Shown here: one piece after another, positions 1 to 12,884 of the stretch
Layout of the letters: each line of letters begins with the position of its first letter
Position numbering within the stretch: the stretch's first letter is position 1
Assembly: GCA_003956705.1 (NCBI GenBank)
Contig: QZCP01000368.1
Coordinates: 1-64,000, forward strand
Source of the DNA: Brevipalpus yothersi
Lineage: Eukaryota > Arthropoda > Arachnida > Trombidiformes > Tenuipalpidae
Reading direction: 5' to 3'
Length of the DNA: 64,000 nucleotides
Made by a program: the position numbers and the translations under genes
The notes under the pieces: model-generated
The model's input: the letters and a program-made list of their open reading frames with translations, nothing else
The model's database searches: none
Told to the model about the DNA's origin: nothing

Positions 1-468
1 GATTGAATATTGAATATTATGATGATTAGAATAACTGTAGGGCCAGTGTAGTTAGATGATCTTGAGATGATGAGCCTTAGTGATTTCATGGAAAGCTTTC
101 TTCGGTGTCCTCTTTCTCTCCTTAAAGAATCTCACAAGGGGAGGGAAGGTCATGCCCTCTTCCCATAATTAATTATACGCTTTATTGATTGGTGCAGAGT
201 TCAGGGATGATTGTAGAGGATTTTGAATTAGCTAGCAAATACAATATATTGTCTGAAGCATATGTATGATATCCTCCATATTTGAGGTATTATATGCATA
301 ATGTATAAAGAAAGTACAACCCATGAAGAAAAAATCTGATGATGTAAGTGAAAAACTTTGAGTGCGATGGAAAATTATCATCGATGTGACGAATGCTGAA
401 TTGATGGTACCTGGATGGTACCGATTCCTTAGTTTGAAGACTGTCTCTTATAACTTCTCAAGAATTCT
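1..468. other. Intergenic, 3' side of first LRR gene
   Basis: No open frame, RNA gene or repeat was recognised here. It lies just beyond the stop codon of the minus-strand leucine-rich-repeat gene. Confidence 0.5.
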
Positions 469-1486
469 TTAGAGCTCATCTCTTCCACACAACAATCCTG
501 TGTCTCGATAGTGGACAAAAGGAGCTGATTTTAGGAATTGGCATGTTTTTTCATCGTTTGACAGAGGATTTCCTGTTTAAATAGAAATCAAATCTTACAT
601 ATTGGACTGAAGAAGATTCACAATACTCACCATCAAGGTAAAGATTTTTGGGAGCTGATTTAAATTGATAGGAAAATATTTTCAATCGATTTCCTTCCAG
701 AATGATCTCTTCCAGTAGAGGCATGTTATCGAAGATACCCTCAAACAGAGTATCAATCTGGTTGTTACGAAGGTTCAATCTTTTGAGCTTTGGGAAACTT
801 GACTCAGGAAGCTTTTTTCTCAGAATGGGAAGCTTGAAGCCATTAATAGTCAATTCTCTCAGATTAGGAGCCAGGTAATATCGAAATCCAGCCCATGGAC
901 CCAGGTTCTTGTCATTGACGAGAGTCAAAGTCAATAGATGTTCGGATAGAATCAATTCATCGTATCTTCTGGACGGACTGGTCTGGAAACGGCAATTTTC
1001 AATACGAATATACTTGTAGCTGGTGCATTCAAGCCATTCCCATACCCCAATATCATTGTTATCAAGGACCGTCAGTGATATAGCTTTAATCACTTTTTCT
1101 GATTTTTTCTCACAGAACATTGATGGCTTAGTAAAACCTATTAGTATAAGATGGTCATATTTGATTTGAGCCTCTTCCAAAAATTTCACTTCAGTCACCA
1201 AAGGATTCCCAAAAGCGTGAATTAATATCGTGTTATATGGCCCAAATTTGAGACATTCATCAGCATTTTGGGTAAAGCCTCCCACTTTTGACGGGTCAAT
1301 CACCAGGCTTTTCTTATTTACTTGGGCAAAGAGAATATCGATTGTCAATAGAATTTCAAATATGTCAAAATTCTACTTACCATCATCCGATTGGTAGAAA
1401 GAGCACCATCCTTCTCCAATATTAAGTTCAGTCAAAGGTGATGAAAAACACATCAACGAGAAAAGACAGAAACGGTTCCAATCCAT
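469..1486 (-). CDS. Secreted leucine-rich-repeat protein (copy 1)
   Basis: Three exons on the minus strand, 1486-1381, 1320-631 and 572-469, join in frame through GT-AG introns to give about 299 residues. Exon 1 starts at an ATG followed by a hydrophobic stretch that looks like a signal peptide. The second half holds leucine-rich repeats (LKRLNLRNNQI, then LEEIILEGNRL). The last exon gives a GNPL segment and two cysteines, resembling a C-terminal LRR cap. No membrane segment follows, so the product is probably secreted. The paralogue at 3426-4473 has an identical first-exon length (106 bases) and the same intron phases, which supports the model. The ligand is unknown. The start is the only ATG that supplies a signal peptide. 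Confidence 0.75.
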
Positions 1487-1643
1487 TTGAATAATTCAGA
1501 TAATAAAACTCCGAGAAAATAAAAATGATAAATCATGAACAGTCAATCTTCTCATCAAAAAGTGTTGTGACTTATAACTTTCAAAGAGTTGATACAGAGT
1601 GAAACTTTTTGGGCTCGCTATTTTTTTATGATACCTAATGTGT

Positions 1644-1649
1644 ATGAGA

Positions 1650-1708
<59 letters not shown>

Positions 1709-1832
1709 CAAGAGAGAGAGAGAGACAGAGAGACAGACAGAGAGACAGAGAGAGACAGAGAGACAGAGAGAGAGAGAGAGAGAGACAGAGAGAGAGAGAC
1801 AGAGGAGGAGGAAAAGGAGGAGAGGAGAGAGA
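1644..1832. repeat. GA/CAGA-rich microsatellite
   Basis: A long run of GA dinucleotides broken by CAGA and AAAGAG variants. It begins about 158 bases upstream of the start of the minus-strand LRR gene, so it may act as a GAGA-type promoter element as well as a repeat. Open frames through it in both directions are low-complexity artefacts. Confidence 0.9.
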
Positions 1833-3425
1833 ACTAAAGATGCTTCGAGAATGTGGGATGATCAAAAATCTCTTCAAAAAATGACGTTAATACATGATTT
1901 TGTACCCCGTCACCTAGTTCCTGCTGAGTTAGGCTGATTAAAATCTATTATTACACTTTTTAACACTCAGAAAGTGGTGAGATGTTTGTTTAGTGCCTGT
2001 TATTCCACGTATCATAAGATAATTGGCTTGGAAGATGCATTAGATGGACATCTTATTACTTTCATCTCTATTCAAGCATTGAGAAAGTGAGAAGCAATCG
2101 ATTAGATCTTGAAATGCATTCCAGATCTGAAGAATATGATTGTTATTCTCAACAAACGAATTCGAAGTTTGCTGGTTGTTCGAGAATAAATCACCCACAC
2201 TATTGTCCTAGAGTTAATAGAACTATTTCATGGAAGTATAGAAGTAAGAGGGAGCTATTAGAGATTTTTTAGGACTGAGAAACACTATAACAGTAGACTG
2301 ATAGTACATTAAAATACTGTACCAATGTATAGTGAATATTATTGATGGGCTACAAGCGTGCATTCAATAAGAAGAACGATTCCCAAAAAAATTGACAATC
2401 TGATTGCGAGCATAAATTAGGATAATTGACAGAGGAGATTGACATTCAAATGAGTTTATAATATGAGTTCTGGTCTACCAGTTAACCAGGTACTGATTTC
2501 GTTCTTCTCCTTCTTGGAAAAAGTCAATAACATAGCATTAGAGAGATGTTTCAGATGCCTCAATTAGTTGACAAACTTAGCCAGTCCACCAGCATTGCTC
2601 ATTTGAAGTTTAGTTATCAATTAAAGCATACTAATCAAGACTAACCTTTCTAACCTCAACCAGGTAGTATTTTGACATCTTCTGGCGATAAAACAACAGC
2701 GACCAACGAATATTGGGAGCATAAGATATGTCATGCAGTGTAGAAAGAGAAAGAGAAAGAGAAAGAGAAAGAGAAAGAGAAAGAGAAAGAGAAAGAGAAA
2801 GAGAAAGAGAAAGAGAAAGAGAAAGAGAAAGAGAAAGACTCTTGGATGATCTTCAATTCTTTTTTTCTTTCTCTTCGCTCACGGTCTACCTTCTGAACAA
2901 CATATACTCATATGCTGGTCAACTTCTGATATGATCGGGAAATATGTACTTCGTGGACAATCTGATAGATCACAGAATCTGACCATCAAGATGACGTGTC
3001 ATAATACTCGGCTTATCGAGCTTATCATCTTACTGCCCGAGAAAGCAAGAATAAATCAGGAAAACACTTGAATGTCTGTCTTGTGCGTGCTTAAAGGTAT
3101 GATTTACTAGGTTTTTATCTGTTCTGTTCAAGTGAAACTCAGTAACAGATTCACAAAATGGAGAGAAAACATCCATCTTGCTGAAATTGATGGCTCGATC
3201 TTTCTCATTTCCATCTCCATTATCTAACCAATTTTGGAAACCATGGAGCCACGAAGGCCATTTTCTAACTGACTTAAGCGTTCACATGGAATCATCTCAC
3301 ATCATTCAGTGTTACATCTCCAACCAATTCACTTGAGATCATTAGTATTGTGAGAAATAAATATTGTCTTTCTCCCATTTTCCACAAATTTTTTCCAAAT
3401 TTTGGTGACTAATTATTTGAGAAAG
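1833..3425. other. Intergenic between divergent LRR genes, with hexamer array
   Basis: This is the shared upstream region of the two head-to-head LRR genes. It contains a pure GAAAGA hexamer array at about 2743-2838. No other coding or RNA feature was recognised. Confidence 0.6.
2743..2838. repeat. GAAAGA hexamer microsatellite
   Basis: About 16 near-perfect copies of the AGAAAG hexamer. The same unit forms the array that borders the assembly gap at 25542-25709. Confidence 0.95.
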
Positions 3426-4473
3426 ATGTACTGGAGTAAGTTTTGTTTTTATTGTATGATGTGTTTCACATCACCAAGAATCGAATTCAACTCGAAAGCC
3501 GGATTGTGCTCATACTACAATTCTGAAGATGGTGAGCAGTCCATTTAAGCTGAATTGTAAATTGTTTTTTTGATAATCAATCTTTTATTTGGATTCAGTT
3601 GACAAGATGAGTTTGGTTCTGGATGCAACGAATGATAAAATAGATGATAAAGAAGTTAGTGATTGTATGAAACTTGGTCCATTCAACACCATCCTAATGC
3701 ATGCTGATAATTCGATTGAATCTCACTCGATCGAATTTCCTATCGATTCGGTTCAATTTGATCATCTCATAGTTTTGAATAGTGTCACGCCTCTCGGAAG
3801 CAGCTCAAAACATGGGTCAGGTATAGCGAAAGCTGTTTCTCTCGCTGTTTTCAATAATCGGTATAAATCAGAATGGACTTGGCTGAAATACATTCAATTC
3901 AAGCACGTTCGTATTGATAGCTGTACTTTCCCTATCACTTCAGCCATATTTCAGCGGATGATCACTTCGGAGTATCTTTTGACTCTAACACTCGTCAATA
4001 ATAAGGGGCTTGATCCATGGAATAGATTCAATTATGCTTTTGCACCTAATTTGAGAGAGCTGTCCATCCACAAACATGGACTATCTACTTTATCGGCGAA
4101 ACATCCCACTCATGGCCTCCAAAAGCTGGAAAAACTGAGTCTACGAGATAATGGAATTCATTCCTTACAAGAGGGTTTCTTTCTCAACATGCCTCTACTG
4201 AAGGAGGTTGATCTTACCAACAATCAATTGAAAACTTTCTCTCACACATTCAGCTCTGTGCCACGGAAGGTAGTTCTTCACTGTGAGTATCATGTTTGTG
4301 GAAGTAGACCAAGTGAGAAAATATAATTCATTTTTTTTTTGATAGATAATCCTCTGAAAGAAGACGAAAAGACATGCGAATTCTTGAGATCAAGTCCGTT
4401 TGCAATCTATAGTGAAACGAAGCGTATTTGTGGGGACAAGATCGAATCTGGAAGCGAATATTGGGATTTATGA
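3426..4473 (+). CDS. Secreted leucine-rich-repeat protein (copy 2)
   Basis: Three exons, 3426-3531, 3599-4282 and 4346-4473, join in frame with GT-AG introns to about 305 residues. Exon 1 encodes a cysteine-containing hydrophobic leader that resembles a signal peptide. Exon 2 carries repeats such as LEKLSLRDNGI and LKEVDLTNNQL, and exon 3 starts with NPLKEDEKTC, a cap-like segment with two cysteines. It is transcribed away from copy 1 and matches it along the whole length, so the two arose by inverted duplication or by duplication followed by inversion. The function is unknown; LRR proteins of this size usually bind other proteins. Confidence 0.75.
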
Positions 4474-4989
4474 GGAACTCATAACAGAAAAAAGATTCAC
4501 TTTTTAGTTATCGACTAAGCTCAGATTATTCAGCTCAGCAATTTTGCATCATCATTCATGAACATATACCTGAATTCAGATAATTCATAAATATGTATGC
4601 TTAGAATCAGCTCAATTCTTATTGAGGCAATTCATGAACTTGTTTTCTGGAATTTTTATGGAATAATCAGATCATTAAAATTTTATTATTAATCTTTCTT
4701 CATGTTATAAACTACCAGTAGAATAATACCAGTAGTGAGCTACCTGCTAGGCGATACAATAAAATTCCTTCGGAGAAGAATTTTGTTGACTAAATTCTAT
4801 CGGAGCTGCTAAAATTTCTCCAAATCCCAAGGAGTGATGTAGCCACCTTGTACCTCCTTATAATAGCACAGCTTTTCAGGAGCTCAGTTCCATTGAGACT
4901 TTTCTGGGTGATATTCGTTCGTTAATATTAATCCACTCTTTTGCGCATATCTTCCGACTATTGAGCAAAGTGAAATGTCTTGGGAAACT

Positions 4990-5990
4990 TGGAACTCAAT
5001 AACTTTCAATAAATTGATCCAGATGGTGTCTTGCCAGAGAGAAATAAAAAACAGTAGAGCAACATAACAGGAGAACAAATAAAATAAAATTTGGAAACTC
5101 TATGAAAGAAATTAATTCTAAGAGGATAAACTTCGCCGTCAGGCATCATTCAGGTATGATACAATCCACTTGAGCTCTGGTTTTCATTGTACTCTGCAAG
5201 GTTTCAACTTGGATTTGTCTTTCCCGCTGATAGAAACCCATTTCGAGAGAAGCATGTGCTCATTGGGCTAGCTTTTGTCGTTTTTTTGTGATTTAAATTT
5301 TTGTGATAGTATTGGCTTTCAGGTGTCTCAATACTGGGTTTGGTGGTGAAAGTGAACTGTCCAAATGCTTTTCCATTCATAATACCTGCAGCCTCGATAG
5401 CAGTAGCTCCATAATTTTCTTCCATCAAAGTGAAGTGACGAGGATGCTGGTGAATTCATTCTTCCAGGTAATATATTGGACCCCTGTAATGGTGTGGGCC
5501 AAGCTTTTTGATAACATCTTCACCAGACGCATAGAAAGAGTGATTGCATTTACCAATATAAGATATGATGAGGGTCAGATTTTGTTCGATAATATCGTCA
5601 TATGTCTCTACTTTGACACCATCTGGTTGACTAATACGATTCGTTTTGATAACACAACCAAAAAAAATCTGGCTCAAGAACACAAACAGAAACAGTGTGG
5701 CGCTAAACAGTATCTGAGATGTCCTCTTGAAGTGGAATCGGGGTGAATTTTGCAGAAAAATAGCAATTATCAGCCAAAACACTTTAGCAAAGCCAATTTG
5801 ACAGAGAATTTTCCAGAAAACTAGTAGAAAACGAGATATTAAACCAGAGAATATTTTCGAGACAGAATCTATTACTTCCAGGGCATCTTGTATCTCTTGA
5901 TGATGAATTCGATTATGAATAAAATTCCTTCCAACCATGAAACAGCGTGAATAATTGAATACTGGTCTAGTTGTTATATTTGAAGTTAGC
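4990..5990 (-). pseudogene. IR-like receptor pseudogene A (family 1)
   Basis: The minus strand resembles the intact IR-like gene at 44350-45570 from the segment before membrane helix 1, through the pore region and ligand-binding lobe S2, to the last helix. It is interrupted by an in-frame TGA at 5456-5458, a frameshift near 5285, a TGG-to-TGA change shortly after that, and decay of the last helix near 5020. The S1 lobe is missing upstream of about 5990. Recognisable S2 landmarks include VETYDDII and SQYYHKNL. It is a truncated, non-functional copy. Confidence 0.8.
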
Positions 5991-7313
5991 TTTCTCTAGC
6001 CTCAAAGGAGCTGATTTTGAGTACTCTAAATATAACTGAAGAAAATTAATCTTACTTGACAAAACTGTATTCATGGATAAGTTTTAACGGAAAATCGATG
6101 ACATTGGAAAAACTTTTTGATCAACCAAAAAAGTTTCGAGCAAATCACAGCATCCTAAATCTTCCCAGAAAAGTCAAATTATTCAACAAAAACTTAGAAC
6201 GAATGTGTTAAGCTTAGAATTTGACGGCGAATGATGGATGAGACCTCCCGGAGGACCTAAAATGATTCGATCAAAACTCATCAATCTGAATAAACCTAAG
6301 AAAAGAAAGGCTCTACTCAGCATCGCCACGGAAAAGATTCATGGAAAGTCCAAAGATCAACATGCCAGGACATTTTTTGTATTAATTTTCGATAAGCTCA
6401 TGGAAAGAAAACAGTCATCAATTGTCATTCATCAACAATTTTATGATTTTTTTCCCATTTTTTTCCTAAAAGGTAGAAAGAAGTCAGCTTTCTGGACAAT
6501 TCCTTTTGGACTGTTCACTTTTCCCCAATATCCATATGAGAATGAGATTCACACATGTGTAAATATGTACAGAATTCGATTTAATCGATTATCAGGATGT
6601 TGTTCACCATTCATAAGCCCTACTTTCTAGTAACAAAACTATTGATCAAGAAATAATGTTGAGGAATTTATTAGAGAAGCTGAAATTATTCGAAGTCTTC
6701 GACTAACTCAACTCAGTATTCGAACTCAGAAAAGGGCCACTAATTGAGTTCAGGCACTGTAATAACCGAATCGGGAAGTAGGGCACAAAGATCTAGAAGT
6801 TAATTGCTAGTTTATTCTATGGGCAAAAACATACATGAGCTAACTTAAAAACAAGTGATCACAATCACTGCTGAAAGCCAATTGTCATTCAATTATCACA
6901 TCTTTCCGTTCCTAGCAGAGGAAGCAGACTGCGACCTCTGCATAAACACTTTCACTAGCTCGAAAATCAAAATTAATAAGAAAAGTCAATTCGAAGTTGA
7001 CAAAAGTTGAGAAAAATTAGTGGAGGCTGCTATTTCTCTAACAATAAGTCTCGAGAAGTGAGTCAGAAATATGACTGATGAAAGATATGAATTCTCGAAT
7101 GTAGTAGCATCATCGCTTGAGTATAAAGCTGGAAAGCCTAGGTGTGTAATTCTGAAGATGGCCATTGTTCCTTGGTTTGAATTTTATTTTATTTACAAAT
7201 CGAGAGAGATGGAAAGTTCGATGTTCATGTGAAATAGTTTGTGAAAGTGAAACTCCCACAAATTTGTAAACAGTTTCCTATGTCGAGCTTACAGTTATTT
7301 CAGTTCTCAAATT
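5991..7313. other. Intergenic region
   Basis: It contains a 130-residue open frame at 6238-6630 with no recognisable domain, no paralogue in the window and low-complexity basic composition; it is probably fortuitous. The last 200 bases are presumably the promoter of the gustatory receptor that follows. Confidence 0.5.
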
Positions 7314-8544
7314 ATGACTCATCCACACGTGAGTTTACAGATCGAGAGAACTGAAAGGTCAGATAATGTTGTCAATCGAAGTTCTACTAGTAGATATGAT
7401 AAGTATTCATCATTCAACCTGGGATTTCATCTCAATTCACTCCCTAAGCGGGTACTTCTGCTCAATAAACAGAACAAATTCAACATTTTACGCTGGATTA
7501 TCTACATATTCATGCTTTTGGATCCCATATTTTTAGCTCTGGAATTCAGTTGGCTTGGAATTGATCCACCAGATTTGAAGCCGCTGGTTTCATCACGTTT
7601 TTTGGCCAGTCTCTCGATCGTATTATACTCAACTTTCGCAACAGTCTGTTATTTCATCACAAAATTGGTTCCAACTAACTATAAAGAAATTGATGAAAAG
7701 TTTTCAGCTTCTTATTGTGATGAATATTTCATGAATAATTTTATTTCTAAGAAAAAAGTTCACCAACATCTCTTCTGTCTCATCAATTTGGGAGCCTCAG
7801 TTCTCTTTGTACACTATTTGATCTTAGTATTGAGATTCCCAAATTCCCTGTTCAGATGGTCTAATTTACCCATCATTTGTGATGTCCTAAAGAATTGGTA
7901 CCAAGTTATGGTTATTCATGAAAAGTTTTACGATTTGATCATATCTTCACTGCTTGTTAGACTCTCATTTGAATCACTCTCAGATAAAATCTATAAAACT
8001 AGAGACAATGAATGGACCTGTGAATCGCTGAAGATGTATCGTGGAATATATTTCAAAATTGTTGACCTCACAGCAGCGGTCAATCGTATCTGGGCGACCT
8101 TTCTGGGACTTCTCTATCCTCAAGTTCCGATGGCTGGTGTTTTGTTTTTATATTGGTTTCTGATTGAGTCAAAGCATCCCTTTAGAATAGAATTCTTGAT
8201 TTCAGCTTCATTTGATTTATTCGCAATATTCTATTCAGTTAATCGGAATTCGATTGCCATCAATGTGAAAGCAGCAGCAATATATGATCCAATTTTCAGA
8301 ACAACCCTATTCAATAGAGAGTTTGAATACATTTTAGAGGTATGCAATTATTTTCATAATCATAAGAAAAGGAGCTAATCTCTATCTACTCAACTATATT
8401 CAGGCACATATATTCTTGGATAGAATTGGTCGCAATGACATTGGCTTAACCATGTTGAATATGTATATCATAAACTCAACTTGTTTGGCATCCATCATGA
8501 CACTCATAATCACAGTCGTTATAGCATTTCCATCGTTTTTATAA
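7314..8544 (+). CDS. Gustatory receptor family protein 1
   Basis: Two exons, 7314-8339 and 8404-8544, give about 388 residues. The polypeptide has about seven hydrophobic segments and no signal peptide, as in the arthropod gustatory receptor (7tm_7-like) family. Characteristic stretches are RWIIYIFMLLDPIF and PPDLKPLVSSRFL. The intron is phase 0 and lies just before the short last exon, which encodes the final membrane helix; this is the conserved C-terminal intron position of the GR family. Reading through the intron gives a false stop, so the open frame alone is too short at its end. The paralogue at 11560-12884 is similar throughout. The ligand is unknown, and the start could lie slightly upstream. 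Confidence 0.82.
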
Positions 8545-9142
8545 TGAATTCTTTGGCCAAAGAATGTCCCGTATCAGGATTATGTAAAGTGTAGAACTTC
8601 ACTTCATTAGTTTTCAGCCTGAAATGAATCTATTTTTTCGGATTACCCTCAGATAAAAATCCAAATGAATTTCATCAGGCATCGTGTGAGACTGGTATAT
8701 TTGAGATAGAAAGCCTACTGCCTCATTCGAGTCCTAATTTCTTTCTCGAAAAATGATAAATCAATTCAAATTTTCATCTGCTGAAGTCTTTATTCAGAAT
8801 TATACATGTATACGAGAGAAGATTAAAGATGAGCAATCATCCAAGTTTTTTATTGATTTTTGAAAGAAAATAATGTTGTCATATTGGATAATATTGCTGA
8901 AACTTATGAGTCGAGGATATACTTCAGATCATTTATCGTGATGTTATCTGGAGTAAGCGCATTTTGATGATTTCTCCACACAACTATGAGCTGTAATAAT
9001 GTAGCTTCTTCACTACATTCAGCACTGAATGGGATTAAGAATATGTTTTCTTTGTTGAAGATCAACTCAATCTCATACAGTCTACCACCTCTCATCAAAT
9101 CGATGGAAAAATCTTATGAGAATGGATTTAATATTCTTCAAT
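8545..9142. other. Intergenic between GR1 and IR-like pseudogene B
   Basis: On the minus strand a 64-residue open frame (8904-9098) lies just beyond the end of IR-like copy B, and a degraded counterpart lies beyond copy C near 44230-44340. It may be old coding sequence or a conserved 3' untranslated region. Nothing else was recognised. Confidence 0.4.
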
Positions 9143-10620
9143 CTATTTGTTCAGATAATGTTCCGCTAATGAGAAGGAAAAAATCAGTATAGCAGTATAG
9201 CAAGAGAATGAATAAAGTTTCAGAATTCCATAGAAGAAATTAACGCTGAGAGGATAAACTTCACTTTGAGGCTTGGGAGGTTTCGTACATTCCTCTTTAG
9301 CTGTAGTTTTCATTGAATTTCGTAGAGTCCCAACCTGAACTTGTCTCTCACGCTGATAGAAACCCATCTCCAGAGAAGCATATCCCCACTGGATAAGCTT
9401 CTGCTGCTTCTTAAAGCCTAAATTTTTGTGATAATATTGGCTCTCCGGTGACTCAATATTCGGCTTGCTGGTAAAAGTGAATTGTCCATAAGTTTTTCCG
9501 TTCAAGATACATGCAAGTTCTAATGCAGTAATACCCCAATTTTCTTCTATCAAAGCAAAATGTCGAGGATATAGACGAATCCATTGTTCCATGGAATATA
9601 TTGGACCCCTGTAACGGTGTGGGCCAAGTTTTTTGATCACATTTTCACCTGATGCATAGAAAGAGTGATTGCATTTACCAGTATAAGATATCACAAGGGT
9701 CAGATTTTGTTTGATAATATCGTCGTATGTCTCTACTTTGACACCATCTGGTCGACTAATACGATTCGTTTTGATAACAGAACCAAAAAAAATCTGACTC
9801 AAAAAGGCACACAAAAATACCATAGCGAAAACCAATGGTTGAGATGTCTTTTTATTGTGAAATCGGGACAAGTTGCGCAGGAAAGTTGCAATCATTATCC
9901 AAAACGCTTTTTTGAAGTCAACTTCGACAAGAATCCGTATACAGAGCAATAATAAGCCAAGAATTGAGCCAAATAATAAGCTTGAAGTGATATCCATATG
10001 TACTAGGGTATCTTGTACCTCTTGATGGAGAATTCGATTTTGAATAAAGTTCCTTCCAAGCATGTAGCAGCGCAAATAGTTGAATACTGGCCCGGTAGTT
10101 AGGTTTGTGGGTAGCTCAGCAAGAGTTGATAGAGTTATACAATGATGTCCACCTCATCACGAAGGATTTCTTCAATAGAACCAGTCAAGATATTGAAATC
10201 AACCAGAGTAAAATTGTAAGGAAAATAGACGTTCTTGTTCATATACTCAGCTATGGCACCTTGAAATTTACCATCCGATATGGAGACAGACTCAAATGTA
10301 TGATGACCAATTCTTAGATTCAACATAATTACAATGATCAAACTCGCCGTGTGAACTGATAAAATCAAATGCCTCAAATGCCAAAGAATGGAGTCACAAA
10401 TAGTGAATGATTGAATTGTAGATCTTATCCATCGATGAGAAAAAAACCAGATGGAACATAATAGAAAAGAGGCCATCGCTGAATGCCAATTTAAGTGCAT
10501 ATACAGTGTATATAAGAAAAAGTCTATGCTCGATATAGTAAGATGATGTTCTTCAGCTATTAGAGTAAACCTCTTTCGATTCTCACCCAATAGAGTATGA
10601 AATTGAAGAGGCCAATCAAA
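9143..10620 (-). pseudogene. IR-like receptor B (family 1), one frameshift
   Basis: Two minus-strand frames (10590-10135 and 10075-9143) together cover lobe S1, three membrane or pore segments, lobe S2 and the final helix of an ionotropic-receptor-like protein closely related to the intact copy at 44350-45570. Compared with that copy, two extra bases near 10135 shift the frame and create a TAA. A second change, TGG to TAG, removes the last eight or so residues. Everything else is open, so the copy is young or the frameshift is a sequencing error. The N-terminal exon limits are uncertain; sequence upstream of the S1 lobe has no convincing ATG. It lies between two gustatory receptor genes on the opposite strand. 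Confidence 0.75.
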
Positions 10621-11559
10621 TTTCGTAATTTCTGAGCCAACAGGTCAGTTAATGGGTGATGATTCATTTCATTCGGAAAAGAAGTGTCAATTTATTCTCT
10701 TTAATTGATCTATTGTTCTTGAAGAACTTGAAAGTAACAGGGCAAGAAAAATTTTTCCCCATATTATTCCACTCCTCTTTTAAACGAATTTTTTCCTTCG
10801 TAGATAGAATGCCATTAAAAATTCCAAAGAGAGGAAGGCAAACTTCACTTGTTCTTGCTTCAGAAGATCAATATGTATGTTGAACTCCGATAGCTCAGGA
10901 TTTTTGCCTTCATGAATTGATCATGTATTGACTAGATAATTTCTTAGGAAACAGTGGACACTGAAAAGGAAAGATAATCTTTCAAAAAGCTCAAAATCAA
11001 TTATAGTGTTCAAAATATTGTACTTGAAGCTTAAGTACTCCACAGAATCGTAGAATTGATATGCTAAACACTCGATTTGGGATGAATATAACTCTTTTTG
11101 TAACTCTACTGAATACAGTATTCAAACTCATGAGTTGTTGTGTATCTAAAAAAACAAATACTGCGAACTAAAGGGTACAAAAAACATAAATCAATTTGAA
11201 AAATGCTGAAGGCTCATCAATCTTGATAAACTTCCAGAAAATGGTACAGAAATTCGATTTTTTTCACAATTTCTCATGTTTACGCGCCAAACAGTCAAAT
11301 CAGACTATTTCTTGTCTCAGAAATCATCTTCAAAGGTAGTAAAAACTCATCTTATCTTCAGCTTAAGAATTCGCAGAATTTAGTTTCTTGGACAGTGTTC
11401 TCATTTTGATTAGCATCGATCGGAATATAAGCCTGTAGGCATTTGTAGATGGGTCGAATGCCTTTATCATTTTGATTTTAATCATCCATGAATGCTAGTT
11501 TCTGAATAACAAAACCTTTTATCAATCATGTGAAACAGTGATCATGAGAGAATAGTTGA
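10621..11559. other. Intergenic upstream of GR2
   Basis: No supported gene. A 75-residue plus-strand frame at 10656-10883 lacks homology or a paralogue. The stretch separates IR-like copy B from the second gustatory receptor and presumably holds both promoters. Confidence 0.5.
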
Positions 11560-12884
11560 ATGTCCAATTATATTGATTCCGTTCTGCAAACCATGCTTAA
11601 TCCTCACATAAGTTTACAAATTGAAAAGACTAATACCTCCCATCGAAATGCTATATTCTCACATTCCGATGGGAATGCTTTCAATCATAGTTCTACCAGT
11701 GGGTATACATCATTCAGCTTAGGATTTCATCTTGCCTCACTACCTAAAAGATTACTTCTGGTTGATAGAGAGAGCAAATTCAGCAATTTAAGATGGATTT
11801 TCTATTTTCTAATGCTTTTGGATCCCATATTTTTAGCTGTGGAATTCAGTTTGCTCGATATTGATCCACCAGACTTGAGGCCACTTGTTTCATCACGGTT
11901 TCTAGCTAGTATATCGGTAGTATTATTCTCATCACTAGCATCTTTCTTCTTCTTCATTACAAAGATTGTCTCAACAGATTACAGTGAAATTGATACAAAG
12001 TGCTCGGCTCTGAATTTGGGCTCGGATGAATATTTCATGACTAATTTTGTTTCTAGAAAAAAATTTAATCATCATCTATTCTTATTCATTCAAGTGGGAG
12101 CTACTTGTATTTTCGTAAGCTATTTGACTTTTATTTTGAAATTCAGTTTCTTACTCAGATGGGCCAATCTTCCCATCATATGTGATTTCCTCAAAAATTG
12201 GTATCAAATTATGGTTATTCATGAAAAGCTATACGATTTGATTATATCTTCACTGCTTGTTAGACTTTCATTTGAATCTCTTTCAAATAAAATTCATCGA
12301 ACAAGGGATAATGAATGGACTAGTGAACTGCTCAAATTTTATTGTGGAGTGTATTACAAAATTGGTGACTTGACAAATGCAGTCAATCGTATTTGGACAA
12401 CCTATTTGGGATTTGTTTTCCCGCTACTTCCGATGCTTGGTGTATTATATTTATACTGGTTCCTTTTTGAACAAAAACATCCAGTTAGAATAATATTCTT
12501 GATTTCTGTTTCAGTTGGTGTTTTCACCATATTCCATTCAATCAGTAGGAATTTAATTGCAATCAATGTTCAAGCAGCATCAATTTATGATCCAATTTTC
12601 AGGACAACCTTATTGAATAACGAGATAAAGTATATCGTAGAGGTGTGTTTTTTTATCTAGGAATTAGCCAATATGATGCATATGATTTACATAAACTCAT
12701 CTTTCTCTCTATTTCTCTCTTCTTTGTCCATTTTATTTAGGCACACATTTTTTTGGATCGTATTGGTCGAAATGACATCGGCCTAACAATGTTTAACGTA
12801 TATCTCATCAACTCAACATGTTTGGCATCTATAATAACACTTGTTTTCACGATCGTTATTGCTTTTCCATCGTTCTTATCATGA
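11560..12884 (+). CDS. Gustatory receptor family protein 2
   Basis: Exons 11560-12642 and 12741-12884 give about 408 residues with about seven membrane segments. The protein parallels GR1 from the N-terminal HISLQIE motif to the last exon, and shares DPPDLRPLVSSRFLAS. The phase-0 intron before the final helix is at the same position as in GR1. The N-terminus is about 20 residues longer than in GR1. Many substitutions separate the two copies, so the duplication is not recent. It is a predicted plasma-membrane chemoreceptor with unknown ligand. Confidence 0.83.

Noticed and set aside
1496..1937. Serine/leucine- and arginine/glutamate-repeat open frames on both strands
   Set aside because: They are translations of the GA microsatellite and have no independent coding signal.
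6238..6630. 130-residue plus-strand frame
   Set aside because: No domain, signal peptide or paralogue; AT-rich intergenic composition.
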